Source: Bacteroidota bacterium (GTDB lineage Bacteria; Bacteroidota; Ignavibacteria; UBA10030; UBA6906). From it: a DNA stretch of 6,252 nt. The first letter of the stretch is position 1, and each line of letters opens with the position of its first letter. Both the position numbers and the translations under genes were made by a program. The stretch is taken from contig JAGDMJ010000216.1 in the NCBI GenBank assembly GCA_017860555.1, forward strand, positions 1 to 6,252. Direction: 5' to 3'. Under the pieces are notes generated by a model. That model saw nothing but the letters and a program-made list of their open reading frames with translations. It was not told the DNA's origin and did no database searches. Below are positions 4,040 to 6,252 of this stretch, piece after piece.

Positions 4040-6252
4040 ATGATGAAGCCACCGCGCAAGCACTCAGGACGCGACAGGACTCCAGTGCCCGATATCCGGA
4101 TGCATAGCCCGTTGAATTCCCTCCTGCTTCACGCACCAGTGAATCACCTCGCACTTGATTCCTCCGGCAATATTCTCGATGCAAACCTTGCGGTTGCGAG
4201 ACTCTTTGGAAAAGAACCCCGTCAACTACGGGGTTTGCCTTTGCATCAGTTTATCTCCGAGAGGGATCAGGAGAAATTCTGCCGTCACCTGGACCAGTGC
4301 CGTTGCCCTGAAGGGAGAGCCACCGCCGAACTCCAGCTCAACATCGACGGGGCCCCGACGGTTGAGTTCATGAGTTCGGCCTTCCGGCCGCCTCGGTCAC
4401 GGAAGCTCATCGTTCAGACGGTTATCCTCGGGCGGGGGGAGAATTCCAATGATCTTGCAGCCGCGGGGAAAGGAGAAGAAGCCCACAGGCTGGGCCGGAC
4501 ACTGAGGGCGCTCAACAAGAGCAGTCAGGCCATGATGCGAGCGGTGGATGAAGCAGAGTATATGAATGAGGTGTGCAAGATCGTGCACGAAGACTGCGAC
4601 CACGCGATGGTCTGGATCGGGCTCGCTCGCAATGACGAAGCGAAGACTATCGAGCCGGTGGCCTATGCCGGCTTCGAGGAAGGGGATCTTGAGACTCTGG
4701 GGCTCACATGGGCTAATCCTGAGCATGGACAAGAGCCGACGGGAGCCGCGGTTCGCACGGGACAGCCATGTATGTGCAGGATTTCGCAGGCCGATCCCCT
4801 GTTCGGGTCATGGCGGAAGGAGGCAATTCGGAGGGGCTACGCCGCTTCCATCGCACTTCCTTTGGTGAGTGGAGAAAAAGTTTTCGGCGCAATCACAATC
4901 TCCTCCCGGCATCCCGATCCATTTTCCGAAGATGAAGTAAAACTCCTGTCGGAACTGGCCGGCGCCCTCGCCTACGGCCTCACTGCGATCCGTTTACGGA
5001 CTGCCCATGAAGCCGCGGAACAATCGCTCCGCAAAAGCGAACAGCGCTATCGCGCGCTGTTCGAAAACATGACGGAAGGTTTCGCGCTTCACGAAATCCT
5101 CACTGACTCCCATGGCTCACCCCGCGACTACCGATTCCTGGACGTGAACCCTTCATTTGAGCGGCTCACCGGCCTGAAACGCGCGAATCTCGTGGGAAAG
5201 CGGGTCCTGGAAGTTCTGCCGGAGAACGAACCTGTGTGGATCGAGAGGTACGGGAAAGTGGCGCTCACGGGTGAACCTGCGCACTTCGAGAACTTTTCCA
5301 CTCCCCTCAATCGATGGTACGAGGTTTTCGCGTATCGACCTGCACCGCTGCAGTTCGCCGTGATCTTCACGGACATTACACAGCGCAAGCAGCTCGAACA
5401 GGCGCAGCGTGAGGTGGAGGCGAGTGTCCGGAGGAAACTGGAGAGCGTCCTGATGCCGGAAGGGGACCTGGAAGGGCTTGAGCTGGCGGACCTCATCGAT
5501 GTTCCGGCGATGCAGAGCCTCATGGACGATTTCTATGCCGTGGCTCGGTTTCCCATGAGCATCATCGACATGAACGGCAAAATCCTCGTGGGGGTTGGGT
5601 GGCAGGACATCTGCACCGGGTTTCACCGGCTACACCCGGAAACCTGCAAGCTCTGCATCGAGAGCGACACGCAACTCTCCGCCGGCGTGGCGCAGGGGGA
5701 ATTCCGGCTGTACAAATGCAAAAACAACCTCTGGGACATTGCCACTCCCATTGTTATCGGGAGCCGGCAGGTAGGACACGTCTTTTCCGGACAGTTTTTC
5801 TTTGACGATGAGGAGGTTGATCGTGAGCGCTTCCGCGCGCAGGCGGGGCAGTACGGCTTTGACGAAGAAGAGTATCTGAGCGCTCTGGATCGCGTTCCAC
5901 GGTTGAGCCGTTTTACTGTTGACCGTGGCATGGCCTTTCTTCTCAAGCTGGCCGATATGCTCTCACAGCTCAGCTTCAGCAATACAAAACTTGCCCGTTT
6001 GGTGGCTGAGCGTGATCGGCTGACCGCTTCGCTCCGTGAAGAACGGGAACGGCTCAAACATTCCGAGGAGATTGCACACCTCGGAAGCTGGGAACTGGAT
6101 CTTGAGACCGGCAGGCTCGTCTGGTCGGATGAGGTGTACCGGATCTTTGGCCTTCAGCCCCGGGCATTTGCTCCTTCGTACGACGCTTTCCTGGATCACG
6201 TGCACCCGGATGATCGTGCGGCTGTCGATGCAGCATACAAGGATTCATTGCG
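4040..6252 (+). CDS. Multi-sensor PAS-GAF-PAS-PocR-PAS signalling protein (3' end cut by window edge)
   Basis: Frame 2 is open from ATG 4040 to the last base: 737 codons, no stop. Domains by eye are: PAS (about 30-134; NILDANLAVARLFG); GAF (about 150-318; GYAASIALPLVSGEKVFGAI, then the FSEDEVKLLSELAGALAYGL helix); PAS (about 328-451; SEQRYRALFENMTEGF, ending FTDITQRKQLE); PocR (about 480-650); and a PAS (about 676 onward; LGSWELDLETG, VHPDDR) cut by the edge. Charged, probably helical linkers join them (446-475, 650-676), as in signal-transmitting proteins. There is no signal peptide or membrane segment, so it should be a soluble cytoplasmic sensor. Such proteins usually end in a histidine kinase, less often GGDEF or other outputs; the output is not visible here, so kinase activity is inference. 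Ligands are unknown. It has its own promoter and diverges from mgtE, with no evident functional link to the arabinose genes. Eleven cysteines all fall before residue 561, four of them in PocR. Confidence 0.92.
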   Translation, partial: MMKPPRKHSGRDRTPVPDIRMHSPLNSLLLHAPVNHLALDSSGNILDANLAVARLFGKEPRQLRGLPLHQFISERDQEKFCRHLDQCRCPEGRATAELQLNIDGAPTVEFMSSAFRPPRSRKLIVQTVILGRGENSNDLAAAGKGEEAHRLGRTLRALNKSSQAMMRAVDEAEYMNEVCKIVHEDCDHAMVWIGLARNDEAKTIEPVAYAGFEEGDLETLGLTWANPEHGQEPTGAAVRTGQPCMCRISQADPLFGSWRKEAIRRGYAASIALPLVSGEKVFGAITISSRHPDPFSEDEVKLLSELAGALAYGLTAIRLRTAHEAAEQSLRKSEQRYRALFENMTEGFALHEILTDSHGSPRDYRFLDVNPSFERLTGLKRANLVGKRVLEVLPENEPVWIERYGKVALTGEPAHFENFSTPLNRWYEVFAYRPAPLQFAVIFTDITQRKQLEQAQREVEASVRRKLESVLMPEGDLEGLELADLIDVPAMQSLMDDFYAVARFPMSIIDMNGKILVGVGWQDICTGFHRLHPETCKLCIESDTQLSAGVAQGEFRLYKCKNNLWDIATPIVIGSRQVGHVFSGQFFFDDEEVDRERFRAQAGQYGFDEEEYLSALDRVPRLSRFTVDRGMAFLLKLADMLSQLSFSNTKLARLVAERDRLTASLREERERLKHSEEIAHLGSWELDLETGRLVWSDEVYRIFGLQPRAFAPSYDAFLDHVHPDDRAAVDAAYKDSL
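5477..5989 (+). other. PocR ligand-sensing domain within the sensor protein
   Basis: Residues about 480-650 of the sensor match the PocR domain: an entry helix (LADLIDVPAMQSLMDDF), the strand MSIIDMNGKILVGVG, a cysteine-bearing core (ICTGFHR, CKLCIESD), then LYKCKNNLWDIATPIV, GHVFSGQFFFDD and the YGFDEEEYLSALDRVP stretch. Cys525, Cys536, Cys539 and Cys560 give the spacing C-X10-C-X2-C-X20-C. The domain is named after PocR, the propanediol-utilisation regulator, and has been predicted to sense simple hydrocarbon derivatives. The ligand here is unknown, and the cysteines could bind a metal or cofactor. Confidence 0.85.

Noticed and set aside
3735..4043. 102-codon plus-strand frame in the intergenic region whose stop overlaps the sensor ATG
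   Set aside because: It has no Shine-Dalgarno sequence and no recognisable family, and it contains the strong promoter of the next gene. The ATGA overlap looks coincidental.
5477..5989. Identifying the sensor as PocR itself or an AraC-type regulator of the arabinose operon
   Set aside because: PocR is a domain name here. The protein is a large PAS/GAF multi-sensor, no AraC helix-turn-helix is visible, and the mgtE gene separates it from araBD.

Overview
The window is a GC-rich piece of a bacterial chromosome with three transcription units and no sign of phage, insertion sequence, CRISPR or RNA genes. Shine-Dalgarno-like sequences precede every start that can be seen, and one promoter matches the sigma-70 consensus closely. 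This argues against typical Bacteroidetes-style expression, but the phylum cannot be fixed from this window. The multi-sensor protein at the right end has an architecture I associate with environmental anaerobes (deltaproteobacteria, Chloroflexi, Ignavibacteria-like lineages). That is recollection, not evidence from the window.

Region 1 (1-2229, + strand) is the end of an L-arabinose catabolic operon. It holds ribulokinase araB, cut at its 5' end by the window edge, followed with no gap by L-ribulose-5-phosphate 4-epimerase araD. AraB makes L-ribulose 5-phosphate and AraD converts it to D-xylulose 5-phosphate for the pentose phosphate pathway. The isomerase (araA), transporter and regulator are not in view.

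Region 2 (2230-2300) is a 71-bp gap between convergent genes. It has an 11-nt-period imperfect repeat that runs into the mgtE stop codon. Region 3 (2301-3686, - strand) is a complete mgtE magnesium channel/transporter gene with its N, CBS and membrane domains intact.

Region 4 (3687-4039) is a 353-bp divergent intergenic region. It carries a near-consensus promoter pointing right and an imperfect 42-nt inverted repeat in what would be the mgtE leader. Region 5 (4040 to the window end, + strand) is the first 737 codons of a cytoplasmic multi-sensor protein with the order PAS-GAF-PAS-PocR-PAS. Its output domain lies outside the window. This gene was found by translating frame 2 by hand: it is open from 4040 to the end with no stop.

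Nothing here amounts to a clearly new system. The points most worth following are the PocR-containing sensor with its cysteine pattern, and the structured, possibly long mgtE leader.
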